A stretch of 64,000 nucleotides of DNA from Puffinus mauretanicus (Eukaryota; Chordata; Aves; Procellariiformes; Procellariidae). The notes beneath the pieces were generated by a model. The model worked only from the letters and a program-made list of their open reading frames with translations, was not told where the DNA came from and did no database searches. Below are positions 43,859 to 58,800 of the stretch, piece by piece. The DNA is taken from contig JAJKFH010000770.1 of the NCBI GenBank assembly GCA_023333565.1, positions 682,001 through 746,000 on the forward strand. The letters run 5' to 3'. Every line of letters starts with the position of its first letter. Position 1 is the first letter of the stretch. Both the position numbers and the translations under genes were made by a program.

Positions 43859-46800
43859 ATGGAAAAAGAAAAACCGTTTAAATTGTTCGTGCCGCCGCGC
43901 CTGAGCGGTGGTCAGGTGTCTGCAGTCAAACCCCAGACAAGCACTCGGGCAACGGCGCTGTGTCAGGTAAACGATGCTGCCGCCGGCCTTGCGTTGTGTT
44001 GCTCTGGAGGCGACGGCTGAGGAGCGGACGGTGGGGCGCTTCCACGGGGACACGGGGGGAAGCGGTCCTCCCGGGTAGTCCCCAGGCAAAGTCCCGAACC
44101 TCCGTCCTGGAATGCACATGCACGCATGTGCGTGAAAGCGTGTGCGCTGAACTCGTTTTTCTGCAAACTATTAAGATTGGTGCAGGGGGGGGAACATCTT
44201 AAGTTTTAATTTCAAAGACACTTACTTTTTTCCATCAAACCGGAATAGAATCATCTTTTCGAGCATCTGCTATGTATTTTAACTACACCACCGATGATAA
44301 ATACATGTTTGGTGTGGGTAATTCAGAACAGTAAGTGGGAAGTACACCACTTGGATATCCTTACTGGCTTTGATTTATTGGTCCCACCAGACTAAGTATG
44401 CAGTGAAAACGTTCTGTCGCTACCTCTGAGTTATGTGAATTCAACAAGATATTTTTTCATGTTGAGGTGTCGCAAATGAGTGATGAGGCTCCTTATGAAA
44501 TATGTTTAGATTCAAATGTGATATTCTGACAGGAGATGAGTTACACTATTTACAAGACAAATTTCTGTGACTTTTAAGACACCTTGTAAAATGAGATTGC
44601 CATGCTAAAACATAATTAGATGTGGTTTAGAAGTACTCTTGGGAATAAAGCAAAAAAATAAGTATCAAATACTGGACTTGAAAAAAATCATTTTGGTTAA
44701 TGAGTCTTTTACCATGCAACTGTGTACAGGCAGGCAATAGATAATTAAGTTCTTGTCATCAAAAGCTTCCACTTTGGCCACAGTGTATCTATAAAGCAAA
44801 CTACAAAAGAACAACAGTTTTGAAAAGCCACTGTGAAGTAAGAAGCAAGCAGGAGAGTTCCAAAGCCATTACCAATACCTTGGGCTTTGAAAACTGTAGG
44901 TAGTTGATTTATTAATGGAAAATTCTGTTTTCACATCAGCTGTACTTTTTTTCTGGGTTTTATAATCCTGCTTTATAAATCTACCTATAAGAAACTAATT
45001 TTTAAATTTGTGCAGGGTTTTAACAAATGCCCAGATGATGGTTTTAATTTGCCATTTGTAATGATGAGTACACCGAACCGTGGTGAAGTCACTGATTCAG
45101 GTAAGACTAAAATAAGCATTTACCTTGCACATTCTTTTACAATTTTTTAATATTGTCAACGTTTTTCATGAGTAGTTTAACAATTTAATGGCTGTAACAC
45201 TGTTAAATACAGCTCCACTGTTATATTTTTGGAAATACATTGATCAAAATCTCTTCATATTTCAGATGCGATTTCACAGCAAGTAAAACTTTGCTCTGAG
45301 GTAGATGAAGAGGTCAGCTAAGTATAAACTCTGCACATCTAATTTCTTAGGGCCTCTTAATTTGTTCCTAAAACAGTGCCTAAAGCACTATTCAGTAGAT
45401 GCTTCAGGGCCAAAGAAAGTAGTCAAAGGGGAATAATAATTTTCTGTCTCCTGTTTAAAGCTGAATCAGTTAGAGGAGGTTATTTGTGGTTTAGTGTACA
45501 TGCTTGGAAATAAACTTTTAAATATTAAGGTAATTTCCAAGTTGTTGTTTTGTTTTTTTTTTTTAAAAGTGCCTGGGGAGTCTGGGAGTTTTAATCAGAA
45601 CAAGTTTTAGGCACTTAAATATCTTTGTGAAACTGGTTCTGAATAGTCTGTTGAAAGACAGAAGGATTGAAGTCAGAGTATTCTTTGGAAAATCGAAGCA
45701 GATTATCCCAATTGCCTTGTCGGGCTTTATTTTATCTATAAAACAATTAATTTAGAGGACTGGTTTCCTCAAGCATTTCATTCTTCTCATAGCATCTTTA
45801 CCAACGTTTTTCTGCTTTAGTATAGCTCAGTAAAGCTAATTTTTTTTGCAGTAGCTTCCTGTGCTTCCCAGATACGAAATGCTGTTTGCTGCAACAAAAT
45901 GGAACATATTTCTTGCAGTCCTCCTAATGATTTTCATATCCCTGAGGACTAAACTTCTTTTAGCCCTAGCAACTATTAAAGTACAGTCAGGACTGTAATA
46001 ATATCATGATGCAGCCAAAATAAGGATAGTGTTAGATGACATCATACCTAAAACAAACTGCAGAGTTGTCCTGTGGCCTACTGTACTACTCTTACCTGCC
46101 TAAACCACTGATCAAGCGCTGCTTGTACAGCTCTTTAAAGATGTTCTAAGAGCACAAGGTTGGTTGGTTTTTCTTCCTGCTTTGTATATGAGTTAACTGT
46201 AAAAACGTATTGCAGGTAGTCTTGGACAAGATCTCTGAAGCTGCTTTTACCTAACTCAGCAGTATCTGTCAGAATAAGAGGAGGGAAATGGTGTGAAGGA
46301 CCTAACAGAAGGAATCTTGGCTCGACTGATAATTCTAGCAAAACTCTTACTGTCTTTTGGTGGAGTGCGGTTGTCCATATCTTTAAGGCTACCTATTTAG
46401 CGATGTCACTACATCTGAAGGCAGTGGGGTATTTTTAACTTGTGTTTGTGTCTCTTACTTGTTCTGTAATGTCTGTTGATACACACACAGTGGATAGACA
46501 AAGATTTAAACTTTGGTTCCTGATCATATATAAGCTTGTGTCACCATTTGTGGAAAAAAAATTACTCTTGCGATATTTCTAAGAGATAAATATGTATCTA
46601 AAACAATATTAATTAAATACTATTTGAGATTAAATTGTGGAACCTGTTTTAATAGAACATAGAAACAATGAATGAATTGTATTCAAAACTCTACAAAGAG
46701 GCTGAGAAGATCAAGCAATGGAAACTAACTGTAGAATCAGAACTAAAGCAGAAAGAAAGAAAACTGCAAGAAAATAGAAAGATTATTGAAGCACAGCGTA

Positions 46801-49800
46801 AAGCCATTCAAGAATTGCAGGCCAGTATTGTAGAATATACATTGAATATGTGAAGTGAAGAGAAAGTTCTTCCTAATTTAGTATGAAAATACTATTCATA
46901 CAATTAAATATTAAAGCGTGTTGCAGAGGTTGAAGAAATTTTGAACTGTTAATATGATGACTTCAAGGAAGCCATTTGGCTAGATACCAATGACCTATGG
47001 CTCTACTGTTATTAAAGGAAAAAGTAACATTTCGTTTTTTAAAAATGGTTTTCCTCTTTTTAACAAAACGCATTCCATCTTTGTATTATTTACATGCACA
47101 TTATACTGTGGGTATGTAGAAACCTGATCAAGACTGAATAAGCTTTCATCCTCCTGGTATGTGTAAAGTATGCTCATGCATATTTCTGTATCCAACACAT
47201 ATGGGAAGTAGTGCACTCTGCTTTATGCCAGTTTCTTATCTCGCTGGTAGCGATGGACAGCTTTGTGACTGAAGTACATATTTAAAACAATTTATTGGTC
47301 CTTCTTTTTTCGTTGTTGTTTGTTTGTTTGCATTGGCTTTGGTAAGCTGAGTCATCTGATTGTTTGACTTTTGCCTTGAGAAAATGGTTACTCTGAGAAG
47401 GGGTGTGCACATGTAGTATGTGAATATACGCATGAATAATGTACCTGTAAGTGTTTCAGTTGCTGGTAAATTATTGTTTATTATTATGTCTTTCATGCAA
47501 ACTGTAACAAAAGATGGCTGAGCACATAATACCAGATAAAACAGACTTCTGTCTTCTGATGCAGAAAATTACTTTTTCATGTGAGATTTGAGAAGCGAAA
47601 GTATATTTTTAGTATATTTTTCAATAACAATGTGGTTTTGTATTTGTTCCCTATGAAATTAGTTTGAAAATGAAAAACTAAGTTTAAAACTGGAAGATGA
47701 GATATGTGAAAATAAAGATCTCTTAAAAGAGTAAGTAATACAGTCAGATATATTTTTGTGAAAATAATTAGTTTTCATGCTGAGAACTGTGTTAGTATGG
47801 GAAGTTACACATAGCTGTTAAATTGTAAAGGTCATCAGGGCATTTACATTGTTACTACTTAGGTATGCGAAGTACCATGCATTCTTGTGACAACATATTT
47901 TTTCCCTCTATCAGAAACAGCGCTTCAAGGCATCTGTGTAATCTGCTCAAGGAAACCTGTACTCACTTCACAGAGAAGTCCACGAAATGTAAATGCTGTT
48001 TCAGTTTGATTTATGAAAGTAAATGTACTTTCTCTAAATTCACAAAGGAAAAAAGCTATCATTCTGTTCCAAATACGTTCTCCGGTTGAGATAAACTGTA
48101 TATGGCTCTGCATCAGAGTGAAATTAGAAGTGAAGCCATAGGTCTTATACACTTATGTTTTGTAATGCTGAAAATCCAGAGGTTTTCTGAAGTCAGTATG
48201 ATTGTTTGCTAAAAGGTTACAAGCCTGGGAACTATTTAGGAGTCTAAGCACTGATAAAGGTTTAAGGCAGTGTAAACAACCCTGATTAGCCACTAGCAGC
48301 CACTCCAAAGGAGTACAGGTCTCCTGAAGTCTTCTCAGTTCATTGATGTTTTTCAGTCCCATCCACATACCTTGAATATATTAAGACCTATGAGGTGGCA
48401 CTTAGTCATAGAATCATAGAATAGTTTGGGTTAGAAGGGACCTTTAAAGGTCATCTAGTCCAACCCCCCTGCCGTGGGCAGGGACATCTTCAACTAGATC
48501 AGATTGCTCGGAGCACAGTCCAACCTGACCTTGAATGTTTCCAGGGGTGGGGCATCATTAATGCCTGCTTTTAGGCAGTGGAATCTAGTCTAGTTACCTT
48601 TCCCAGCTCTCTTTAACAAATTTCCAGAGTTGGCGTTATCCTGTTTGGAGCAGTTACAGATTCGTTGGGAAAAAAGATCCAAACCCCAAGACACTATGAG
48701 TAACTAGCATTCTTCTCACTAAATTGACCAAGCCAAGACAGTTGGATAACTTAACAAAGTTTAAATTCTTGAGGTTTTAAAATATGTTCTTGACTTGGGA
48801 TTTTATTCTATAAGAAATTCAGAATTGTTATTATAATCTTTAAAATTTTACTAACTTGATCCCAGATACTTAAGAAGTATCTGTTTCTTTTTAGCCTTCT
48901 TTCTACAAACACCTGTGTATAGATGTACTGAACTTCTTTGATAGCTGTTTCTTACTGTCTCTTCTGTGATTGTTTTCTTAGGGAAAAATAATATCATTAC
49001 AAAAATGAAAGGAAAAAAGAAAAAGATGGAGATGGAATATTATATTGTTAAAATTCTATAATGACAGTTCTGTGGTCATGGGTATCTGCTGGTGGGAAGA
49101 AATTCAGTGCTAAACCTTATATTACAGTTTTTAAAACACATTTTTAATACATTAATATTCAACAACATTAATACTGTCAAAATTAATATAGTTACATAAA
49201 TTGATCCAGAATTACACTATTCATGGAAAAAGTGAGATTGGGAAGGAAATTGGAAAAGCTGAGCTTGCTTGATGTTTCAGTGGAATATACATTTTCTCCA
49301 GATTATATAACTTTTGGCACTCTGTTTCATAATGATTTTTTAAAATAAGAAAAGAGCCTATGATTCCTTTTTTGATTCATTATGCTGTTTAAGCATAATG
49401 GCTTTGACAGCTGGCATTCTTTTTCAAAAGGAAAACTTTATGGTACATTCTTACTTTGATAGATGAACATGAAAGAGAAGAAACAAGACAACTATATGTG
49501 GAACTTAATAACAACGTTGAAGTAAGTGACGTAACTTATTAAAAGGCTGAAATGTGATCCGAGTTAAATTGGTATGTTGAGGTATCTGAGTTACGTGCAT
49601 ATGTTGAGATAGTATTCATACAAAGAACATTCTCTGATAAAGTGATTAGAACCGTTGTGTGTGATGCAGGAAGTCAGGTTTTCAGTCCCGTATCGTTGCA
49701 TAAAACGCAACAGTGTTTGGGATGTAGATCCATATGATCTGTGTGATATGTATGATCTGCTTAGCGTTAGGTGACTGCCATAACTTCTGTCTTCTTTTTG

Positions 49801-52800
49801 TACTTATCTGGTGATTTCACAGAATGGCTGAGGTTGGAAGCATCCTCTGGAGAACATCTGGAGAACTTCCCCAGCTAAAAGCTACAGCAGGTTGCATAGG
49901 GCTGTGTTCAGTCAGGTTTTGGGGTCAGGTATATTAGGGTTATTCTATTAGATAATTTTGTTTAATGTAAAGTGCAATATAAAATAAAGATGAACAAACA
50001 AAATTAATTTCAGTTTTGAGTGATACAGAACAACAAAATTCATTATGGAAACTGGTGATTTTGTGTGGAATAAGTTTAAGTTGTGAATATTCCTTGACTT
50101 AAAATTAGTTTTTTCCTCTTTAATTTGTAAAAGAAGTGCAGTCTTGCCAAATAAATTAATTCATCATGTTTTTGTTATTAATTATTCCAGTGTGGAAGAT
50201 AAGACCCTAGTATATTTATAACAGAGAAATGGAACGCATCATTGTTTGGGATGATGAACTTGATATTAAGCAGAGTCAGAGAGTACATGGTATAATGGTT
50301 AAATATTAATTATAGGTTGTAGCAACTAAGAAAAGCACAATAAGTCCTCCATTGTGTTAGGGATCTACAAACATGGACCAGTAAAAATATTTCATCCTTG
50401 AAATTGTTTAGATCTTGAGTACAGAAATTCTTAAACTTCCAACTTCGAATAATTATAACATTCTGTTAACTCAAAATATGTTTATGTTCTGAATTTTGTT
50501 TTTAACAAAATTTCTCCTACAAATATGAATGAGCTTGTAATACTGTTTGTTTACAATCCATAAACATAATTCTTCATTACTGAAAGTATTTAGTTTTACA
50601 TGAACATATATATTTAATTTTATTTTTAGAGAATGATAATGGCATTTGAAGAGCTTCGTGTGCAAGCAGAGAACACCAGATTGGAAATGTGTTTCAAATG
50701 TGAGAATTCTGTTTATTGTGTTTATGCTGCAGGCTTAACAATTTTGTACTTCATAGATTTTATTGCGTGCAGTTTCAGGCCAGAAAGATACGAAGTGCTA
50801 GAATGGTGAACTATTAACTCTGTGACAGTCTTTTATTCATGCTGTCTGCTATTAAATGCCTGGGCCCTTTTATTGTTTTTCCACTGGGTTGGATTTGGAA
50901 CTTTATTTTTCAAATAGTCACTCGAAGTCTAAGTTTTGTCTGTGAAGTACTTACTAGATCACTACTTATTTTATGTAATAGGTTTATTTAAATGATAGTG
51001 CACTTGTGTGTGGCTACAGAAATTTTAATTAAATATTTGCTTTATTTATGCTACTATGTGCCTGTTTAATTTTTACATGTGCATTTCTGTTTGTTTCTTA
51101 TAACAAGCTATTAAGTAATACACGGAATAATGGACTAATTCTGTGGAAAGCTGGCACAAAAATTAATTTGTCTGATTAGAAAATAATTTCAAGCATGACC
51201 TGAACGAATTACTCTTTAGGAAACAAATTCTACAGCTATACAATTATAAACAATCTTAAACTGAAAATTGTATTTAACTTGGAGTATATTTTAGCTAATA
51301 TATTAACTATGGATATTACTATATCTCAAAAGTAAAAGAAGAAGCAGAAAAAATGGACAAGTTTGAAAAAGAATGCAAACTGGAAGTCAGTATGAAGGAA
51401 AAGCAGGTTTGCTCAGTTTTACAATCTAATATGTACAGCTTTATTTTTGAAACAGATCTTGCAGTTTCTTTAATACTTGAACTCTTATGACTTACTGATA
51501 TATCAAGTGAAAATAATTACTTTAAAAGTGCTTGGTTGTTTGTAAAATACTTGTATTTTGGAAGGATGGAAATTAATATTGCAAATGACCTTTTGATGGT
51601 GTGTTCCTTTTATGTTATTTATTTGGAATAAAATGTGAATTAGGCTGCTGTATCGTAACAAGGGACATCTTAGTGACAGGATTTAAAAGCACCATGTAAA
51701 CACTGAGTAGTCTTTCTGTTCTCTATACATATGCTTGCCTTTATGAAAGTGGCTTGTGCAAAAGCATAAAATTAGTAAAGCAGTCATCATTCCTCATAGT
51801 TAAGAAAGGTATAGTTCATATCTGATAAGAAGGAAGGTGGGAAGAAAGATTATAATGCATATCAGACCCCAGGCTGGTCAGAGAGTTCAGGAATCTGAGA
51901 TTAGAGTAGGTTTTTTGTAGTGGTGATGAGGCAACCATGATGGAAGACTGATTAAGTTGAAGAAATTAATTGTGATAAGAGTTTTTAGTTTGTAAGCAGG
52001 AGTCTGAGAAGCAGAGCATCTGTCTGTATCTGGGAAGGTCAAGAGTTGTTGGTTTTTCTGAGGATGGATGTGACATTGCAAAGGGGCAAGGAGCGTTTCT
52101 GGGCATCAGTAAAAGGACAAAAATAACAGCTGAAGCTGCATTTAAGTCAGATTCTGCTAACTTTAGTCATGTTCCAGTATCGTTAGTCTGCTGGAATTCA
52201 TGTTTTGATTTTGAACAGAAGAGCTTTTTCATCCAGAGTAATGTGACTTGATCAATATTTGGCTAAGACCGGCCACCTTATTTAACTTGAATGACAGCAG
52301 TATGTATGCTAATCATACACGGTGCACAAATGAAAATGAGAATCTGTCCTTTTTCCTAGACCTCATACTATTTTAATTTTGTTAGATTTCAGTTCTTACC
52401 ATACAGAGTGATGAAAAAGATGATGTAATAGGAGACATCAAGACTCAGCTGCAGGAATCCAAAAATAAGATTGCTGACTTAGTAGAAGCAAAAAGTAAGA
52501 GTTCTCTCTGCTATGTTAAAATTTAATTGGTTATAGAAGTATAGGAAACAGGTTCATGATAATTTTACCCTGTTACTAGTCAGAAGCAGAATTCTGGGAC
52601 CTTGCAGACCATATTTTCATTTGGAACAGAAGCTGCTGATGTGGGATCAGGACTGGTAGTGTAATCTGTGTATGTATAAAATCTAGGCTGTTATTTCATA
52701 TAGGCTTAGGCCTAGGCTTAGGCTACACCCCGTTTCTGTATTGACATGACAGCTTCATTGTGAGGGATTTTTCTTTTACTCTGCAATAAACTCTAGTGTG

Positions 52801-55800
52801 AACATGTTATACTGCTGTAAGGGTGCCATATACCCTGTCATTCCTCTTCTGCAACAGAAGTAAGTTTTACCAGGGCACTGTATAACCCTGCCCCTGTTCT
52901 GGAGATTTTTCCTGTTTCAGTTGGACTTGTATAGTAAACATGGCATGATAATAGATAAAAGTGTTTTTCCTGGTTACTGGATTGATCTGATTCAAATCAA
53001 GTTAGTGAAGGGTCTTCAAAGTATAATACTTGTTCAGTAGTCCACAAATAGTAGCCTTGTTCTGTGTTCAGCAAGACGTATTTTCACATCTTTGCCAAAT
53101 AACCCCCCCAAAATATTACAGCTTTTAAATGGAATCTTATTTGCAAATAGGCAAAGGATTGACTGGGATTGGAAGTATGACTATTTTGAAGGGGTCTTTT
53201 TTAAGGGTGAGTCAGGCAGTGAGAGCTTTTGAAGATTGCAAGGGGAAAATACATTGCTTGAGTTTTGCAAACTTAGTCAGGTGATACTGAGGAAACTTAC
53301 TTTTCAGAACTTGATTTTCAGTATTTTTAAGCCATTTATATTACAAAATATTTATAGTGTATGATGCAAATTCTTTAGAACTGAGGCAGTTTTCAGCCTC
53401 CCCTTCCCTGGGGAGTGGGGAGTAAGGTTTTAGTATCATTTTTATGCCAGATACATATAACTGGCTGCACTTCGTTAAATTTTATAAATATATGTGATTT
53501 TACATTTTGGTTGCTGTTACTTAATAAGTTGAATAATCATCCTGGAAGCTTTTTCCTTAACAATGACATGAATACATTATGTAACTTGATTAAGTTGTAG
53601 GAACATATTTATCTGTAAAATAGAAATGCAAGCATTTTTTGGTAAATATCCTATTTTTCTTAAATGTAAGCATGTATCTTTTTGCATAGGACACGTAGGA
53701 GAAATGCTAAAGGAATCCCAGATCAATCAAGAACATTTGAGGGCAGAACTGGAAGAGGCCAAAGTATCATTGCAAAAAACAGAGGTACAGCTTGCTTATA
53801 ATTTTCCACTATAAACAGATTAGATGAGTAATTGCATAAATAATTATTGATACTTTAGTTATGAAACAATTGTATCTGTTTGTTGCAAAAAATGTTTGTT
53901 GCAAAAAAAAATTTTTTGTAGGTTACTCAAAAGAGCTTAGAAACCGAATTGCACACTGCAGTGAAAGCATTAATTCAGGTCACTGGAGAAAAAGAAGCAC
54001 AGGTGGAAGAATGTAAAAAAACTAAGGCTTTGCATGCATCCTTGAGAGAGGAGTTTGAGACTTCTATTTCCAATTTGAAAAGCTTGCTGCAAAAAGAGCA
54101 AAATAGGTAAATTAAACAGTTTAAATTCAAAGAATGATCTTATAGGTAAAATACTAGATTACTGAGCTGCTGGGAATAAAACCTAAACTTCATATGTGAT
54201 CTGGTGTAATTATGGTTTTTTGTAATCACTGATAACTTTTTTTTTTAAAGTCCTTCACCTATTAGCACTTGAAGATGGTTATGCTGTTTGATTTTGTGTG
54301 GATGCAGCTCTTACCTAAGAGAGCAATAGTCTCATTTAGTACTTGACAGTTCTTTATTAATGGAACATTTAGTGAGGAAGACATTCTTCTGTATGTGGTA
54401 ATAGCACTGTTTAATGCTAATGCCTATTAATAATGTATTTCAGGTTTTCTGTAGTTTTAAAAATTATGTATTTGTCAAAGAACCTGATAGCAACTAAAAT
54501 GAACCCTTCCAAAAATGAGAACAGAGCAGTAAATATGTATTTTAATACTTTATCACAGCTGAGTTTTTCAGGAAACAGTGATTTTGGGTACGTGGCATTA
54601 AGGTGTCTTCTAAGTAGTTGCAGTTTATGACAAATCCAAGAACAAAGGGATATGAAGCTGATATTTGTTTTTTTGACACACTAGTCTAAATGCAGAGAAT
54701 TTAATGTAATTTTTTTCAGTTGTGCTGGTTGATATTGGTCTATAAGAAAGCAAATTTTTGCCCCCCTCTCCCCTCCGACTTTCATAATTCTATTTTTAAG
54801 AAATACAGGTTTATGTATGTATATATTTGTTTACTTTTATGTCTGCTGTTCCAAAGTTGTAAAAGTGAAATTTGATACACGTTGCAGGCAGATTTATCAC
54901 CTGCCTGTTGAAAGGCAAATGTTCTTAAAATTCTTGTGGTAAGACTTTGTCTTACTGTCCTTTAAGTTTCAAGTGCAGTGCTTTGTACTATACAATTTTT
55001 TTTTTTTTAAATTACCATTTTCTTAGATTGGAGAAATATGAAGATGAGTCAAAGCTACTTACATTGGAGCTCAGAAATAAGTCTGCGGAACTGGGTGAGA
55101 TTTGTAGAAAGAAAGAAAACGAGCTAGGTAGTAATAAAAATGTTTTCTGCTATTTTCTGAAAATAGACTGTCGCTATTGCTTGGAAAAATGGTTTTATAC
55201 TACCCTGTACCTGTCAGGAATGCTTAAATTTATTTTTACTCATCTGACTCCCTTTTCTTTGGTAGTCTTTGTAGCTGGCAACAGTCAAACAGCAGTGCTG
55301 TGCAGACCTCCAATAGTAAGACCATATATGCATGGATTCTCCTGGAAGTCATTTTGGTTTCTGTGCACTCTTCCAGTTAAGACTGATAGCACTGCAGATC
55401 TATTTGAGAGGTAGTGTTAGACTGCTGAACAGTAGATTCCAGGAGTGACTTCTGTAGCTTGTAGCAGAGACAAAACATTTGCATTAAGCTTTCCTGCAGA
55501 CCGCTCTCCCCATGTTGGATATAGAATCACACTGACAGTGGTTAGCTTTAAATATTGCTTTGATATTCTGTGATTTCTAGATATGCGTTTCTTAGCCCCC
55601 AGAGTAAGAGATCTATCTTTAGCACTGTTTTCCCAGTGTGCAGCATATATCTCTAGTCCTGATATGATAGATGAGAAATGTAGTTTGATCTCCTTGTATG
55701 TACTGAGGGCGTCTAAAGATAAGCATTCAGAAGTTAACTGCTAATGCTTGTCTAGAACAAGGTGAGATGTGACCTGTGAGAATTCCAGAGCAAAAATGAG

Positions 55801-58800
55801 TTTGGTATCTAGTTACTTGTAAAAACTACCAGTAATGTCAATGTGCACATAGAAAACATTTTGAAGTTACTAATAAAGGGTTCCCTTTTTCAGCATATCC
55901 ATGTGAATATCTTCAGCAGTCCAGGTTTTTTTCTGGAAAAATGCAGATGCATCAGTAATTGGAGATTACTCCTTTGTAAACATTCTTACAGTCCACGATT
56001 TGTTTGAAGCCATGATTGTGGAAAACATAATAGGCTCTGAATTTTATTTAAGATGAATGATTAGTTTCTCTTCAGATATATATTTGCTAATGTCTTTCTG
56101 AATAATTTTTTCAATTCCACATATAGATTAAGTCATAATTTAGGTTATAATTTAGCTTTACAATTTCTGAACTTAATCCCAAGTTTTGAAAATTGGGTAC
56201 TGCAAAGGGATAAATGCTTTGTACTGCCCGCTAAATATGTAAAATTATTTTTGTTCAATTAATTTTACATTACATGTGCTGTAGAAGAGATGACTAAACT
56301 AAAATGTGACAAAGAAATGCAACTTGAAGAGCTGTCAGAAACACTGGTAAATGTTCATTTTATTAGTCTCATGGCATTTACTTTTCATGTGAAGTCTTTC
56401 TTGCTTTTTAAATATCTTAAATGCCATATATAAACCCTACCTAACCTGCCTTAATGTTGCTGCTAAACGTTCTTCCCAGTCTTCTAGACAATTTCAGTGT
56501 TTTCTTTGAAGGACTTGATTCTTTCCATTGTTTTTCTTGTTTTATTCTGCTTTGTTTTGGTTTTCCTTGTCAACATTTCTAGTCATTTCCTTCTTCACGC
56601 ACACCTATTCAAATGCCACTCCCTCTGGACATAAAGATTTCCAATTTTTAGTTATGCCTAGTACTCACTCTCTCCTCATTCTGAACCTTTCTGAAAAGTA
56701 CTTTTTTTGTGTGTGTGTGAGGAACATTAGCTCAAACCTTGTAAGCACCACGCATATGACATTTAAGGCTGAGGGATCAACTAATTTTCGACAGTAAAGA
56801 TAATTCCTTGAGTGGCTAGCTTCCTTCATAATAATCTTCTAAAAATTAAGCATTGTAAAGGCTTACCTCATTTTGGTGTTTAAAGGATAACCAAGCTTCT
56901 GACACCACCCAGAAAAGGCAGTGGAATTTGTGAAAAGGTTATGTGTGAAAAAATGAGGAAACTAATAATCAATGTCATAGGTTTCATAGGTTTATTACTT
57001 CACAAATCTGTTGTGATTATTTTGCTGTTTGTGGGGTGTTAGTTATGGTGAGGTGTCCTCCATACTGCAGCGTTTAGTATCTTGAAAGCATTGCATACTG
57101 TGTTGATGCATGTCCCTTTTCAGAGAAACATTTAAGAGCCTGCAGAAAGGTCTTTCAGGTTGTAACATCCTGTTGCATGTATTCCCATTATACTGGATGT
57201 TCTTTTCTTACTTATAGGGAAGTTTCCTGAGGTAATTGGCTCTGGTCTCTGTGAACCCTACTGAACTGTGACACAAGCCCATTTTCTATTATAGAAGTCT
57301 AAGCCATATGAAGTACACTTTTAATACAGGATTATTTTAGTTATGATCTTGTATTTACAAGTCTTAACAAGAAACCGTATCAGCTAGAGTAAGATAGTGT
57401 GAAACCAGGTTTGCATTTTACCTGGTTTGCATTTTACCATGTATGTTTGTTCCTTATATACTATGCATTGAATTTTCTAAACTGAGTTTCACTAATGTTC
57501 TTAAACAGGGAAAAGTTGAAGGACTTCTAGTGAAGAAGAAAGATCTTGAGGCTACTGTAGAAAATTTGCAGAAGAGAGAAAAAGAAACGAAGAATGTTCT
57601 CCAAATCAGAGAGGTCTGAATAAAGGGTGATAGTAGTATGTTTTTATACATAGTTAAGTTACACTATCACTTGTATATAAGAACATAAGAAATATTACAT
57701 AGTCAGACCAGTGCTCTACCCAATGCACTGCTCTGTTGTGACAATGACAGAAGATACTATGTAGTAGAGGAGCCTGACTATTATCTATGGTCCATTCCCC
57801 TTATATTCCTACAGTAGCTGTATTAAGGATGTTTGAGGACACATCCCTGTCAGTTGCCTTTGCTATCAGTTTATGGACTTGTTCATGTTCACTTTTCTCA
57901 TCTGTTTTTGAATCTCCTCATACTGTTTGCCCCTATGCCCTTCTGTGACAAATTCCAGAAGTTCATTATGTGCTGTGCTTAAAAACTGATCTCTCTCTCT
58001 CCCACTCCCTCTCTCCCTCCTTCCCCCCGCCCATCAACTGCCTGCCAGTGCCTGTGGTATCGGAGTATCACGAGCTATTTGGGGGAAACAGTATTCAAAG
58101 CATTTATATATTATAAACTACATTACATTACAAGGCCTGCCTTATGTTGTAATGGCAGCAAATTTCTGGGGGAAGAGTTTTGCTCTGTGGTTTGGGATGC
58201 ATCCAAAACATGTGCTTATTCTATCACATGGTACTGGAATTCTGTGAATTTTTTTTTTTTATTTGTTTTATTTAGGTGAATGCAAAAGCTTATGATGTCT
58301 GAAGCAAATGTCTTTGTTTAAAATAATGTCCAAGGAAAGCTAATTTTGTTAGTAATTTTGCAGACTAGTTAGTTAAACGTACAATAGGGGACACATTTAG
58401 CATTCGTGTAAGAGTTCAATATCTCACACTACTTCCACATCACACCAGAGAGATGTAAAGATACAGTCTGGCTAATTTATGGCATATATGTAATTTTGTT
58501 TCATCTTAAAGCTGTGCGTTGTCAGTTCATTTCTGATAGCTTTCATGACTTGTAGTTTACATACATATACTCAAAAACACTTTCTTTTTCTTCTGCAGAA
58601 AGAAATCCATGATTTGAAAGTACAGCTGATTAGTACAGCTGAAAAGGAACAAAGTTATTTAAAACAGTTTATGACACTGAATACAGATCTTGAACGAGAG
58701 GCGTATGATCATTTTTGAAAATACAGTATTAGTTTAATTTTTTTTTCTGTTACATAAAGTTACTTTAATATACAATGAAATGATCTATGATTGTTTTCTA

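Noticed and set aside
43571..44166. Antisense open frames over the NR1H5 end and SYCP1 exon 1
   Set aside because: GC-rich shadow frames of the plus-strand genes, no family similarity.
54947..55414. 155-codon open frame around SYCP1 exon 13
   Set aside because: Only 55027-55127 is similar to SYCP1 and bounded by splice sites; the rest is flanking intron read-through.
58690..58712. Apparent GC donor at SYCP1 exon 16 (GAG/GCGTAT)
   Set aside because: The frame with exon 17 requires two more bases, so the exon ends at 58702 and uses a normal GT (GC/GTATGA).
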